DNA of 64,000 nt from Cryptomeria japonica (lineage: Eukaryota > Streptophyta > Pinopsida > Cupressales > Cupressaceae), in contig NC_081406.1 in NCBI RefSeq assembly GCF_030272615.1, positions 142,075,299 through 142,139,298 of the forward strand, given 5' to 3'. Shown here in pieces: positions 11,957 to 23,358 of the stretch (positions are counted from its first letter, which is position 1; the number at the start of each line of letters is the position of its first letter). Both the position numbers and the translations under genes were made by a program. The notes beneath the pieces were generated by a model, which saw only the letters and a list, made by a program, of their open reading frames with translations, ran no database searches and was not told the origin of the DNA.

Positions 11957-14900
11957 TCATGGCAACGGGCGACCAGTTTGATCCTTCTTCCACTCCGTGA
12001 ATGCCTCCGTGAATTGTTGGATGACAAGTTCATTTGGAATGCCTACGTGTAAAATCCGTTGTTGCCAAACCTCTTTATCACAGCGCACCTGTTTAACTTT
12101 ATACACATGGTTGTTCAAATGATCTATGCATAAAAACAGTAAAGATTCCATTTTAGCAATGGTGGAAAAATCATTCTTTGTGACCACCGTTGCATTCTTG
12201 ACCATATCAATTTGTACTTCATAATATTTGCTTATGGCTTCAGCGGTGTCAACAGTTTGTCCATCCTCCTTCATATATTTCACTCCAATGCATTTCAGAT
12301 CATTAAGCATATTTTGTATCAATTTAGACAATTCTCGCCCAAGTTTAACAAATTCCGCATAGCCCTGTTTTATTACCGAATTCCTCCATTCAATATTCTT
12401 CTTGCAAATGTATAGAACATTGTCATAGAATCCCTGTATAGGCTTTCTTGCAAGGAACTTCATTATGCCATGCTTTTGAACTTCTTCCATATGAGCTATT
12501 GTTCGAGCCCATTTGGCATCTTTGTTCTTCCAGGGTGTATTTTCCTTACCCAATTCTTGGATAACTTTAGCAGTGTCATCATACACCTTGCTCAAATGCC
12601 CAATGTATTATTTTCCCTCTTTCCTGGCCGTATCTAACCATTCAAGGAACACCCCATGCACCATTTTTTTCCTTTGAACTTTTGCGAGCAGCTTCTGATT
12701 GCTACGGGATTTAGGATCAATGAGTGTTGGTTGCGCAGACGATGGTTGGGGATCTGGCCCATGAATTGCATCAATATATTCCGCCATTCGTCTCAAGGTT
12801 TCTTTCAGTTCTTTTTTATCTTTTTCATCCTTCCAGGTCCTTGTTATGATCTTTTTCATGGAGGCTTCAAGATGAAGAACATCCATGGCCTGGGAAGCTG
12901 TACCAATATTCACCTTTTCAACAGCAAAATCCTGGACTGTAGGGTCCTCTATTTTCTCATCTATCAATGGACGTGCTATCTCTACAGTCCAATTCCCACT
13001 GTCTGCATCAAAGTCAATTTTTGAAATGGTTTTCAATTTCTTCACTTTGGGAGTCTTCCCCAAGCATTTGCTCACCATATCTTCCAAAGAGACCGAAATT
13101 GGAACTACGTTCCTTTTCTTGTTGTTCAGGGTATTTTCTAACCAAAGAGGCCCAGTGCACACAGAGGTTTCATCAGAGCCGACTGTAGTTTCTTTTTCAT
13201 TTCTTACTACCAATGTGGTAGTAGTGTTTGCCAAAATATCCACCTACTGAGTGTCATTTGTATCATCAACATTTAGCACCTCCAAGTTTGGATGAGTCGA
13301 AGGATCTTCCATATCAGGCGAGACTTCTAAATCAACTACCACCAAATACACAGGAGATTTCTTAGCTCCGCTTCTGGTTCTGGCCCTGGTAATCCTGCTA
13401 GGAACTGATTCTCTTTTGATTTCCACTAGCCTAGCACTCTGACTAACTATAGTCTGTGTTCTGGATGATCCTGCAACACAAGATGTAACATGGGAGTTAG
13501 CCAGTGGGACTTCAGAGGACGAGGTTGAACCTTTCTTTGAGCCCTTTCCCATTCTTTTCTCTCTTAGTCATCTTTCAGTTCTTCTGATAACTGGGAATGT
13601 CCTTATTTGGATCTGGTCCTCCTCATCTTTTTCCCAGTCCACTTCTGGAATGGCTCCCTTCTGCCTATCATCCACAAACTGAGGATCCATCAGTTCACTC
13701 TCATCATCCTCGACATTAGCAATGTTCATTTTCAGCTCAAAGGCCATGACCTGTTGTAGGGTGAACCTTTGGTGTGTCCTCTTCCTAACTTCAAACTCAT
13801 CGCAACAATCAGCCCAAAAATCCTCAATATTTGGCACATGGACAAAATATTTTCTCAATGTCAAATGGGTGGCGGCAAACCCTTTAGCATCAAAATTTGC
13901 TCGCGGACCATATAATGGAAAATTCAATTTCTTACATTCAAGTTCCAAGTTCAAGACATCAGAGACACTACTACAAATAAAATAAGTTATTTCAATTGGA
14001 AATGAGACACCTAATTGATGTCTAGCTCTGTACTTTGTATCAATATAGGCTAGTTGCTTGCATATCTCCATTAAAATCTGTCTGTCAAATGCATATCTAG
14101 GCAACCTTTATGGTTCTCCTTCAAAACCCCCTACCCTTAGGTAAGTAAACTTAGGAAACTGTATGAAGCTTCCATAAGTACCAATCAAATGCATTACTTC
14201 ATTTGACAATCTTTTATGAATGTTTCCCTTCAATTCATACACCATCCTGCCTGGGAATATGTCATGCAGTTTACGATAATTTTCATAGGAGCTTTGTTGT
14301 TGAAAATGCGGATGATATTCAAATATTCTCATATTATCCACCCATGCTTCATGGTACAAACCAGGCCATGGTCTAACACATGCCAGGCAATATAGAAGAT
14401 ATGATGACATGTAGAAGTTTTTGTTACCGAAGCAACTCAAACCTTCATGCAACCTGTCTGCAATTAATCCCACCCAGTCAATATATCTTTTCTCACCAAA
14501 AATAACCTGTATGAAGAAGTACATCCAATCTTCCAAATAAAAGGCAATTTGGTTCCCTCTCACTGTATGTAATAGAATGATTATGTCCCTGACTTCCTTG
14601 ATCAGATGTTCCCAGGACAATGGACTTGGGAGTCGGGAACCTCCTCTTTGAAACTTTAATAGCCAATTCCTTGCAATAACATTCCTATAGAATGATTTCT
14701 TTTCCGAGAAAATCCCTTGTGACTTACACACCATCCAATCCTCATATTGCTTCTTCTCAGGTATTTTCATAACGGCAGCAACAACCTCCCGATTAACCCT
14801 AAGCAAAACCTCACCTTCTGCGCTTCTTACATATCTCTCAACAGGGTCATATCTATTCATGCATTCTAGAACCAGCTCAAGACATGACACCGCTAAAGGG

Positions 14901-15083
14901 AAAGCTGCCGCTTCCACTAACCCACTATCCAGAATCCTCTACATTAAGGGAGAGTCAGTGGGATTCCTTGCCCTTTCATGGAATTTGTCTAGGTCCACTG
15001 ATGGCAGAAAAGTGTCTCCTAATTTCGGCAAGGTACAAACTAACCAAGACTTCTGGTCTATCTTGGCCAATTTAGGTCTCATT
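11957..15083 (-). pseudogene. Long unfamiliar ORF (~1040 codons) within or next to the LTR
   Basis: One frame runs from an ATG at 15083 (open back to about 15229) to 11957, interrupted only by stops near 14939 (TAG), 14108 (TAA), 13565 (TGA), 13244 (TAG) and 12605 (TAA). So long a shared frame means a real protein gene that decayed by point mutation. The N-terminal third is hydrophobic and aromatic, with many Trp and Tyr (about 14900-14110). A basic Ser/Arg linker with RITRARTRSGAKK lies near 13380. The C-terminal part is Lys/Glu-rich and probably helical. There are no RT, integrase, protease or zinc-knuckle motifs. A second copy of the last ~200 codons lies at 54300-54904. The layout is loosely reminiscent of the accessory transposon-protein ORFs of plant Tat/Ogre elements, but I cannot assign a family. 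A TATA box lies about 300 bp upstream of the ATG. Confidence 0.7.
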
Positions 15084-15387
15084 TTGAATTTACCAAAAAT
15101 CGCCAAATTTGGAAAAAATGCCAAACTTGGAAAAATCGCTAAATCTAGAAAATGGTCTTCAATGGCAGCAAGGGAATGGAACAGCAAGCTCGAAAAAATG
15201 GAGGAAAGAATCCGCAACCCAACACTTCACTTCAGCACTTTGCCAAAATTAGCTAATAAGGGAGAAAAATCGTCTTTCATGGAGACACCTGGCAGATTTA
15301 ATAATAAAATAATGTTGGAAACTCCTCTCTTATACTTGCTTTTACCTCTCACTTTCACCACACAAGCAATGTGGGATAAAACACTTG

Positions 15388-15395
15388 CTTATATA
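15388..15395 (-). promoter_or_regulatory. TATA box upstream of the long ORF
   Basis: On the minus strand the sequence reads AAGTATATAAGCAAG. It is the same TATATAAG octamer found in the other long LTR family (2329, 47329) and in the short LTR at 55195. It lies about 300 bp before the ATG of the decayed ORF and downstream of the U3-like minisatellite. Confidence 0.5.
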
Positions 15396-15639
15396 CTTGT
15401 TTGGTAAAAACTAACTTGCTTCTAGAAGGTTAAAATATTAAATGCTTTTTGCAAGTTATTTAATTTTTTGCTTTTAAAATTTTAACTAATCATTAATCAT
15501 CATTTAAAAACAATTAAAAATGGGGCTCACTTATTAAATATTTCAATTTTAAGTCCAAATTAAGCCTCCAGGGGAAGATCAATATAACTTGGGATTAAAA
15601 AATCCCTTTAAAAATCATTTAAAATGTCAAAAATTCCCC

Positions 15640-16210
15640 ATAAGGGAAAATCGATCCTAGCTTGGATAAAAATCCATACCAAACTTCATCAAAACGCACA
15701 CAAAACACTCCAAGGAAAAATCAATGGTAGTCTGGACAAGGAATCCACACTCCAAACTCACTTTACTTGCAAAAAATACTCCCTGTTGGAAAATCGACCT
15801 CAGTCTGGATGAAAATCCGAACTTAAAACTCATCAAATTACTCTCAATGGAAAATCGACTTGGGTCTGGACTGAGAGTCTGCACAAAAATCCGCACTAAC
15901 TTGTCACAAAACAGCCTGGTGGAAAATCGACCCAGGCATGGAATCATCGTCAACATTGTCCGCACTCCAGTCCGCACTCTTGGTGGAAAATCGATGGCAG
16001 TCTAGACAAATCCTGACACTTAGCCAAATTTTAGCACTTCCAGGGGAAAATAGACCCAGGTATGGATAAACAGTGGTGGAAAATCATAGCCAGTACGGAT
16101 TTCAGGGGAAACCCATGTGTAGTGTGGATTTTGAGTGGGGGAAAAGGGTGGGTAGTCTAGAATATGAGGGGAAAAGCACCTCTAGCATGGATTTTGACCT
16201 TCTAACCCTT
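15640..16210 (-). repeat. Decayed ~31-bp minisatellite
   Basis: The motif GGGGAAAATCGACCCAGG...TGGA (plus-strand sense) recurs near 15646, 15712, 15785, 15847, 15918, 15981, 16041, 16074, 16105, 16136 and 16168. The last spacings are 31-33 bp and the earlier ones about twice that, so the basic unit is about 31 bp with alternate units eroded. It sits where U3 of the inferred long LTR would be. Confidence 0.7.
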
Positions 16211-16833
16211 GGAATATGGATTTCCCTTAGGAATTTGGCATTTTAACCACTCAAAATCACTTAGAAACTTCAAAATTAGACTGGACTTAAGCAAATTTTC
16301 CAAAAAATTGAGCGAAACGCTAGGAAATTATTGGGATAAAGTGTGAAATCAATTTAAATAATACTTTAGGAGCGAGAAAACAACTCCAAAAGGTCAGGGA
16401 ATACCTTGGCACTTTAAAATCACTGATGCACGTGTTTAAAAAGACATTAACGCTCAAAAGGTCAACACTTAGACAAAATTTAGGATCATTAAAATATCAA
16501 CGCTTGCAACTTGATCCTATAACCTCAAAAACCCTAGACGGCACTAGGCATGATCAAAACTGTCATAACCCCTCTTTGGACATTGGATTATTGTGATTAA
16601 ATAAATACGATAATTAAAACATTTATTAATTAACATTTAATAATATTGGAAAATCGTCTCATTTATGAGACTTCACGATTTTCCTCTAAAGTGAGAGGAT
16701 TGTCATATCCCCACATCCTGGTGATGTAATTAATACTAGTTTTTGTGATTCTTCATCATAATAATAAATTATCATTTATTATGTAATTAATCACGAGGGG
16801 ATAGGGGGACGAGTTTTGGGGACTGAAGGACCA

Positions 16834-17780
16834 TGCGATGTCCCCATCGTAGTGTAAACAGATAACATTTAATAAGTTTGTGTTCTGGAGTGGCAGTCCT
16901 GAATCTCTAAGTAGTTATAGTTTAGGAATAAAGATTAGAAACTGTGAAGTCTTATAAATAAGACAGTTCCCATAACATTAGTTTTCTTATTCCTCAAAAC
17001 AAAGGCAAGAAGATGATAGAATAACATTACCAATGATTCATGAAAAGATAAGTAGTAGTCAGACCTCCAATGGGAAGAGCTTCGTTGAGGGACCTTCATA
17101 CACCTACCATAAAATAGTTAGCATCGTAGTATAAAGACTTGCAAGCATCTATGGAACATAAGATGAATCTAAAAGACACACATCCGCCAAACATGAGGAC
17201 TACAATCATCCGCACACCTGCTCACAATCATACAATTTGATGTATGAATCTCAAAGGATCAGTGCATAAAAAGATAAGGTCATGAGCAGATCATCTACGG
17301 ATGGATTGTATAACCAGGATTGACAAACATGTAATCAGATATCTCATATTCCATATTTATGTATTACAAATCTGTATCACTGAATTGTGATCAGCTTGGA
17401 ATGGGTTGAAGAAAGAACAAATAATATAATCGATATATGAAGACATCAAACCAGATTGAAGATATTTATCTACAGTCCCATATATATATGAGGATGCCGA
17501 TGACTTTAAACTCATGGAGCTGTGTATTCAATATATAATCAGATGAGAGATACATAATTTGATTAAAGCATACATCTTTGGCAAAGGAGGATCCGATCAT
17601 ATTAGTGCTATTCATTGTCATCGATTTCTACTTAACACTAAAATCACTTATGTTCAAGGGAGAACCAAACCGATAACAAGGGGATTTTTCTAACTAAACA
17701 ATAACAATCGGTTATTGTGTTGAAGAGGTGCGATTATGATCAACAAGCGAACATGTGCTAATCCAAGAGACACATCCAAC
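16834..17780. repeat. Segment J, left arm: LTR-like sequence split by the array
   Basis: The segment begins TGCGATGTCCCCATCGTAG. Its partner arm (32580-33233) ends CGTAGAAGGGACATTACA, so the whole ~1.6 kb unit has imperfect inverted ends of about 11-18 bp. The end sequence resembles the TGTAATGTCCC start of the chromovirus LTRs, so J may be a minus-strand LTR of a related family. A TATA-like CTTATAAATAAG also occurs on the plus strand near 16955. No 5-bp target duplication was found around J. Confidence 0.45.
17759..17780. repeat. 22-bp direct repeat flanking the array (second copy 32558-32579)
   Basis: TAATCCAAGAGACACATCCA plus AC occurs exactly at the left edge of LTR A and again right after the truncated LTR F. 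Ty3/gypsy integration normally duplicates 5 bp, so 22 bp is too long for a simple target duplication. The right copy joins the LTR at the shared 5-mer TAATC, suggesting microhomology-driven repair. Confidence 0.85.
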
Positions 17781-18889
17781 TGTAAGAACCCAACTTGGCT
17801 CTCCTCTGCTGACTGTTTCTTTTGAATGCAATAGATTTGAATTTGTTTTGGTTTTTGAATGTTTATAGATTTTTTTGTGTTTTTTTTTGGTAATAATGAG
17901 CAATGAAACAATACTAGAATAAACTCCTATGCTTAAAATAATACTGGAACAATAATATTACTGCTGGAATTAATTTACGAAACTATCAAGGGAATGTTTG
18001 TTCTGTTTTATGGCCAATATGCCTAGAAAACAAATTCATTAGAATGTAAGATAAAAACCTGATTTTTGTTGTCCCAGTAGTTGAAAAAATCTGCCAACTG
18101 CAAATTTTAATTTTTTTGAAAAAACTACTGTTCACGCGGTACTGTAGCAATCCGTATGGCGGCACTATTCACGCGGTACTGTTCACGTGGCACTGTAGCA
18201 GTCCGTACGGCGGTACTGTAGCGCGGGTACTGTAGCAGCAATTGTATTTTGAAATGATTGCTTCAATTCCGATTTTTAATGGCTGCCAAATGAAACTGTA
18301 GGTCTGCAATTAATATATATTCGAAAATCTGCATACCCTAGATGTCTTCCCTTCTTTTTAAAGCCCAAATAGAACTCCAGAATGAAGCTCTCCTGAAATG
18401 CCAAATTTAGTGGATATTTCACCACCTCAAATGGTTGCAACACTGAAGAATTGTCGCTCTCCAATGGCTGACTGAATCAGAAACCCTTGGCTTCTTCTCC
18501 CAAGTTCATAACAAACAAATATCAATTCTCTGGATGGATGATATAAAATGAGCTCTTAAGTCCCTTCTTATTCTTTCTTATGAGAGCTCGAACACTTTCT
18601 TGGCCAATGTGGGATTAAAGACATATTCACACATTATAATATTAAAGTGACTTTATTATTAAAAAGTTACTTTATAACTTTATAATAACATTAAAATATT
18701 TAAATAAATCACTTAAGTCACATTTAATTAAATTAATTAAATATAAAGTCACATTTTTTTAATTTTATTTTATTTAATGACTTAATAAGAAATTAATTTA
18801 ATCAATTTCTCCTTATTTCTCCACTTAGCCTTCGGAGAATGTAAAGGCTAAGAACTCCAATGAGATGCTAAAAAGGTGGGGACATTACA
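17781..18889 (-). repeat. LTR A (3' LTR of chromovirus 1)
   Basis: On the minus strand it starts TGTAATGTCCCCACC and ends GGGTTCTTACA; length 1109 bp. A TATA-like TTTTATATC lies near 18541-18549 (minus). A GC-rich CTGTAGC motif block lies at 18124-18240, in what would be the transcribed leader. The polyprotein stop codon of element 1 lies inside its first 22 bp. Confidence 0.93.
18124..18240 (-). repeat. GC-rich CTACAGTA / GTGAATAGT motif block in LTR
   Basis: Units resembling GCTACAGTACCGCGTGAATA(GT) are repeated, an island of CpG in otherwise AT-rich LTR sequence. Equivalent blocks occur in LTRs B-H (near 22580, 23710, 24830, 25940, 31880, 34080 and 40190), with differing unit number. They also occur in the unrelated-looking plus-strand LTR at 62270-62480, in the same orientation relative to transcription. 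Confidence 0.8.
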
Positions 18890-21800
18890 GTCCGCCCTTC
18901 CTGAAATTGCTTGTCCTCAAGCAACTTCAACTCCGGATGCTGCAAAATCTCCTCATTCTCCCAAGTAGCATCCTCTACTGGCAAATCCTTCCATTTCACC
19001 AAATATTCCCGGATGTTACGTCTCCTCAAGTTCCTTTCTCTGAAATCAATGATAGCCTCCGGTATCAAAACAAGTTTTCCCTCATCATCCAGGGGTGGTA
19101 GTACTGTAGAAGGCACAATATGATGTCCTAGCGCCTTCTTGAGGCGTGACACATGAAAAACGTTGTGCACCTTGCTCTCTGTCGGTAAATCTAACTCATA
19201 AGCCACCTCTCCCACTTTCCTGATAATCCTAAATGGACCATAGTATCGTGGCTTAAGTTTCTCGGCACCACTCTTCTTGAGGGTGGATTGACGATAAGGC
19301 TGCAACATAAGATACACCATATCTCCAACCTCAAAAGTCCGTTCAGTCCTCTTCTGATCTGCATACTGCTTCTGCTGATTCTGTGCCTTAGTTATATTAT
19401 CCTTGAGAGTCTTAACAATGTCTTGACTCTCCTGTAACAAATCACCTGCACTGGGCACTCTACTGTCACTCAAAAGCAGATCCATAAAATTGGATGCCTC
19501 ATACCCATACAGGGCCATAAAGGGTGACATCTGAATAGACATGTGATAAGTGGTATTGTAGCAATACTCACAGAGATAAATCCACTTTACCCATGCCTTC
19601 TGTTGCCCTGCTATATAATTTCTGAGATATCCCTCCACCCATTTGTTCACTATCTCTGTCTGACCATCTGTCTGAGGGTGGTAGCTAGTACTCGGAGTGA
19701 GCTCTGTCGCACACAACCTGAATAGCTCCTGCCAAAAGTGACTCATAAACCTGCTGTCCCTGTCACTCACAATGCTCCGAGGTAAGCCATGTAATCTGAA
19801 TATCTCCTTGAAGAACAACTCTGCCACCTGTGTAGCAGTGTATGTAGCAGTGATCGGAAAGAAGTGTGCAAACTTCGTAAGGCGATACACAACCACATAT
19901 ATGCAGTCCCTGCCTTGGGCTCTAGGCAGTCCTGTGATGAAGTCCATAGACAAACACTCCCACTTCCTATCAGGAATCGGAAGTGGCTGAAGTAAACCGG
20001 CTGGATAGGAGTGTTCTTGCTTATTCTGTTGGCAGGTGGGACACTCCCTAACATACTGAAGTACCTCTGCTTTGAGCCCTTTCCATGTGAAGCGCTCTCT
20101 AATCTGCCGGTATGTCTTGTAGTAACCAGGATGTCCTGCCATAGGTGAATCATGAAAAGATTTCAGAACCATCCTCCTCACTGCTGATCCTGGAACAAAA
20201 AATATTCGCCCTTTGTAAATGATGAGCTCATTCACAAGGGTGTATCTGCTGTCCCTCCTGTGATGGCATCAACATGCACTCTGCTGCCCACTCTACCTGA
20301 TCATGTCGAATCAATCTAGCCATCCTCTGGAAAGAAACCATCCTGAGATCACTGTCCCTGATTGCCTTAAGAATATGTGTCTTCCCATTCACTTTAAACC
20401 TCATCTCCATCTCCTTGAGGTTAAGAGTGAACTCCCCAATATCATGCAACCAACTCATCCCAAGGACTATATCTGTATCTCCCATAGGCACAACATAGAA
20501 ATCTGCCTTAAAGTCATAATTATTAACTTTCAATGGGAGTCCAGTGATCTTACGATCACATTTGAGGACATAGCCATCAGCTACCCTCACTCTAATTCCC
20601 CCAAACTCCTCTGTTTGTATGCCACGCTTCTCCACCATCCTAGCATCAATGAAATTATGAGTGGCACCTGTATCAACCAAAGTTATGACTCGCTGTCCAG
20701 CAAGCACTCCTCTCATCCAGAATGACCCTTCTTGCCTAATACTTGTGAGACGAGCTTCCCTAAGTTGCCCATCTCCTTCCCCATCCTTGGACTCCATTTT
20801 AGACAAGTTTTCAGCCTTGTCTTCCTCTTTTTCACCATCTATTTCCTCTATATCAGACTGCTGGTCTGAGTTATCTGATTCTGATTCCTCATAGTATGCC
20901 CACATAACTCTGTTAGCTTTGCCCTTTGGTCTAAGAGGACAATCATGGTTTGCATCATAGGGTCCTTTACAGTAGAAACATAATTTTTTCTTCCTCAAAT
21001 CATTTAATGTTTCCCTGTCAAAAGGTGCTGGAGTTTTATCTTTAGAATCATTTTTAAAATCAGTCCTCTCTGGTTTTTTATAAAATGGTTTGTTATCCTT
21101 ACTAGAAGATGCTCCTTTGGACTGAAATTTGTTTGTTGGGACTGCATGTTCCATACTTCTTGTCTTTTTCATAGCTTCCTGTAAAGAAATAGGATCAAAT
21201 GCCTTTATCCAACCTCTCAGTGGTTCGGATAGGCCCTCAATGAAAAGAACTATCAATCTACGCTCTGAAATGTTTGGCACCATGACTGCCAACTACTGAA
21301 ATTCACGAATGAAATACTCCAAGTTGCCTGTTTGTTTTAGCTTTGCTAAGTCCCGGAAGTGAACCTCTGGATCTTTCTTGTCAAACCTTTCAACCAACCT
21401 ATCCACGAAGTCCTGGTACACTGTCACCTGATTATGTTGAAGTGTTACCAAACCATGGTACCACCAATCATGTGCTACTCCCTCCAAATGCAAAGTGGCG
21501 TATTTGATAGCTTCAATCTCTGTCATTGGCCTCAGTGCCAAAAATGTGTCAAGCTTATGAATCCAAGCTTGAGCTGTCATCTTACCACTCCCATCAAATG
21601 TAGGCATAGTAAGCTTGCCTGTAACTCTATGCAGCTCACTATTTTGACCTCTAGGCCTCCTATCCTGTCTGAGTGACCTGTAATGCTCTCTCCTCTGATT
21701 TACAAACCTCTCGAATGTCATCCTCTCTCGTACCTATGGAGTTAATAAATCCCATTCGTCATTCGCAGCCATGAGGATATCTGCGAACATCTCCTCTCCT

Positions 21801-22189
21801 GGTTCTCCTGTAGGTGCTACCTCAGGCTCATCTCTAATGAAGGTAGGACGTGTAGGCCTGTCTGCTGTCCTGGAATGAGTCCTATGAGCTCTAGGTGATC
21901 CCACTGCACTCCTGTTATCCCCTTGCTCCTGATTCTGTCTGTCTCGTGGGTTCATGCGCTCAATCATGGTGGTGAGTGCCTGCAAGGCCTGAGCCATCTG
22001 CTGCTGTCCTGTAGCCATTACTCTGAAAAATTCCCTTGTTTCTTGCTCCTCATTCCTATCGCCTCTGGGTGGGCTACCCCCTTGCTTGTCACCCATGGTG
22101 CCCGGCTGCCTGTCAAATTCTTGTTCCCTGTCAAACAAAGCTCGCCTGCGAGTGTAATATCTGTGAGAGCCAACCTCAGGCGGCTGCAT
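18868..22189 (-). pseudogene. Chromovirus 1 gag-pol, RT/RNase H deleted
   Basis: Gag starts at the ATG 22189 (MQPPEVGSHRYY), 46 bp from the LTR, and aligns with the 643-aa gag-protease of element 2. It is broken by TAG at about 21731 (CAG in element 2) and about 21290 (CGG in element 2). The zinc knuckle CFYCKGPYDANHDC and protease motif LVDTGATHNFID remain. Near 20260 the frame jumps from just after protease to just before integrase, removing about 1.47 kb of RT and RNase H between two copies of TCTGCTGTCC. The remaining frame (20235-18868, 455 aa) has integrase HHCC residues, the DDE core ([28 protein letters not shown]) and a chromodomain ([16 protein letters not shown]). It cannot reverse-transcribe itself but could be mobilised by element 2-like relatives. 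Confidence 0.93.
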
Positions 22190-22222
22190 GTGATTGCTAA
22201 ACCCTCAGGATGGCAGGATTTA

Positions 22223-22234
22223 GCTCTGATACCA
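22223..22234 (-). other. PBS of chromovirus 1 (initiator tRNA-Met)
   Basis: Minus strand TGGTATCAGAGC, complementary to the 3' end of plant initiator tRNA-Met, one base (T) after the LTR end at 22236. Confidence 0.92.
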
Positions 22235-22235
22235 A

Positions 22236-23356
22236 TGTAAGAACCCAACTTGGCTCTCCTCTGCTGACTGTTTCTTTTGAATGCAATAGATTTGAATTTG
22301 TTTTGGTTTTTGAATGTTTATAGATTTTTTTGTGTTTTTTTTTGGTAATAATGAGCAATGAAACAATACTGGAATAAACTCCTATGCTTAAAATAATACT
22401 GGAACAATAATATTACTGCTGGAATTAATTTACGAAACTATCAAGGGAATGTTTGTTCTGTTTTATGGCCAATATGCCTAGAAAACAAATTCATTACAAT
22501 GTAAGATAAAAACCTGATTTTTGCTGTCCCAGTAGTTGAAAAAATCTGCCAACTGCAAATTTTAATTTTTTTGAAAAAAGTACTGTTCACGCGGTACTGT
22601 AGCAATCCGTACGGCGGCACTATTCACGCGGTACTGTTCACGCGGCACTGTAGCAGTCCGTATGGTGGTACTGTAGCGTTTACTGTAGCGCGAGTACTGT
22701 AGCAGCAATTGTATTTTGAAATGATTGCTTCAATTCTGATTTTTAATGGCTGCCAAATGAAACTGTAGGTCTGCAATTAATATATATTCGAAAATCTGCA
22801 TACCCTAGATGTCTTCCCTTCTTTTTAAAGCCCAAATAGAACTCCAGAATGAAGCTCTCCTGAAATGCCAAATTTAGTGGATATTTCACCACCTCAAATG
22901 GTTGCAACACTGAAGAATTGTCGCTCTCCAATGGCTGACTGAATCAGAAACCCTTGGCTTCTTCTCCCAAGTTCATAACAAACAAATATCAATTCTCTGG
23001 ATGGATGATATAAAAATGAGCTCTTAAGTCCCTTCTTATTCTTTCTTATGAGAGCTCGAACACTTTCTTGGCCAATGTGGGATCAAAGACATATTCACAC
23101 ATTATAATATTAAAGTGACTTTATTATTATAAAGTTACTTTATAACTTTATAATAACATTAAAATATTTAAATAAATCACTTAAGTCACATTTAATTAAA
23201 TTAATTAAATATAAAGTCACCTTTTTTAATTTTATTTTATTTAATGACTTAATAAGAAATTAATTTAATCAATTTCTCCTTATTTCTCCACTTAGCCTTC
23301 CGAGAATGTAAAGGCTAAGAACTCCAATGAGATGCTAAAAAGGTGGGGACATTACA
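22236..23356 (-). repeat. LTR B (5' LTR of chromovirus 1)
   Basis: It is 1121 bp, with the same termini as LTR A. Its U5-side markers (GGAATAAAC, TTACGAAAC, no 14-bp deletion in the motif block) are essentially A-type (A itself reads AGAATAAAC). Its U3-side markers include CCGAGAATG and CACATTTAATT. It abuts LTR C with only GA between them. Confidence 0.93.
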
Positions 23357-23358
23357 GA

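Larger units (their letters stand above)
10127..16833 (-). repeat. Inferred 3' LTR body of the old Tat-like element
   Basis: 10127-12585 (minus the hAT at 10648-11650) matches 53457-54904, which lies directly upstream of a PBS on the minus strand and so is the 3' part of a 5' LTR. The 10127 copy should therefore be the end of the matching 3' LTR, ending CTGTTAACCAACA on the minus strand. Upstream on the same strand lie a TATA box (15388), a 31-bp minisatellite (15640-16210), and, across an insertion, a TGTTGTGACC LTR start at 33367. TGTTG...CAACA are proper inverted ends. Excluding insertions this gives an LTR of roughly 5.8 kb. The 3' part is well supported; continuity through 12590-16833 is inference. 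Confidence 0.5.

Noticed and set aside
12656-13250. Plus-strand ORFs of about 120 aa
   Set aside because: Antisense to the long minus-strand ORF; low-complexity hydrophobic translations without a recognisable domain.
18276-18464. 62-aa minus-strand ORF repeated in nearly every LTR (also near 22743, 24971, 26085, 32035, 34246, 40325)
   Set aside because: It begins at TTG, not ATG, has a TGA just upstream, and is conserved only because the LTR copies are recent duplicates. The older related LTR at 5382-6160 has stops in this frame. Not enough to call a leader peptide.
18865-19101. Plus-strand ORFs inside the chromovirus integrase/chromodomain (also near 26674 and 34833), and others opposite gag and pol
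   Set aside because: Antisense shadows of the real minus-strand polyprotein; they recur only because the elements do.
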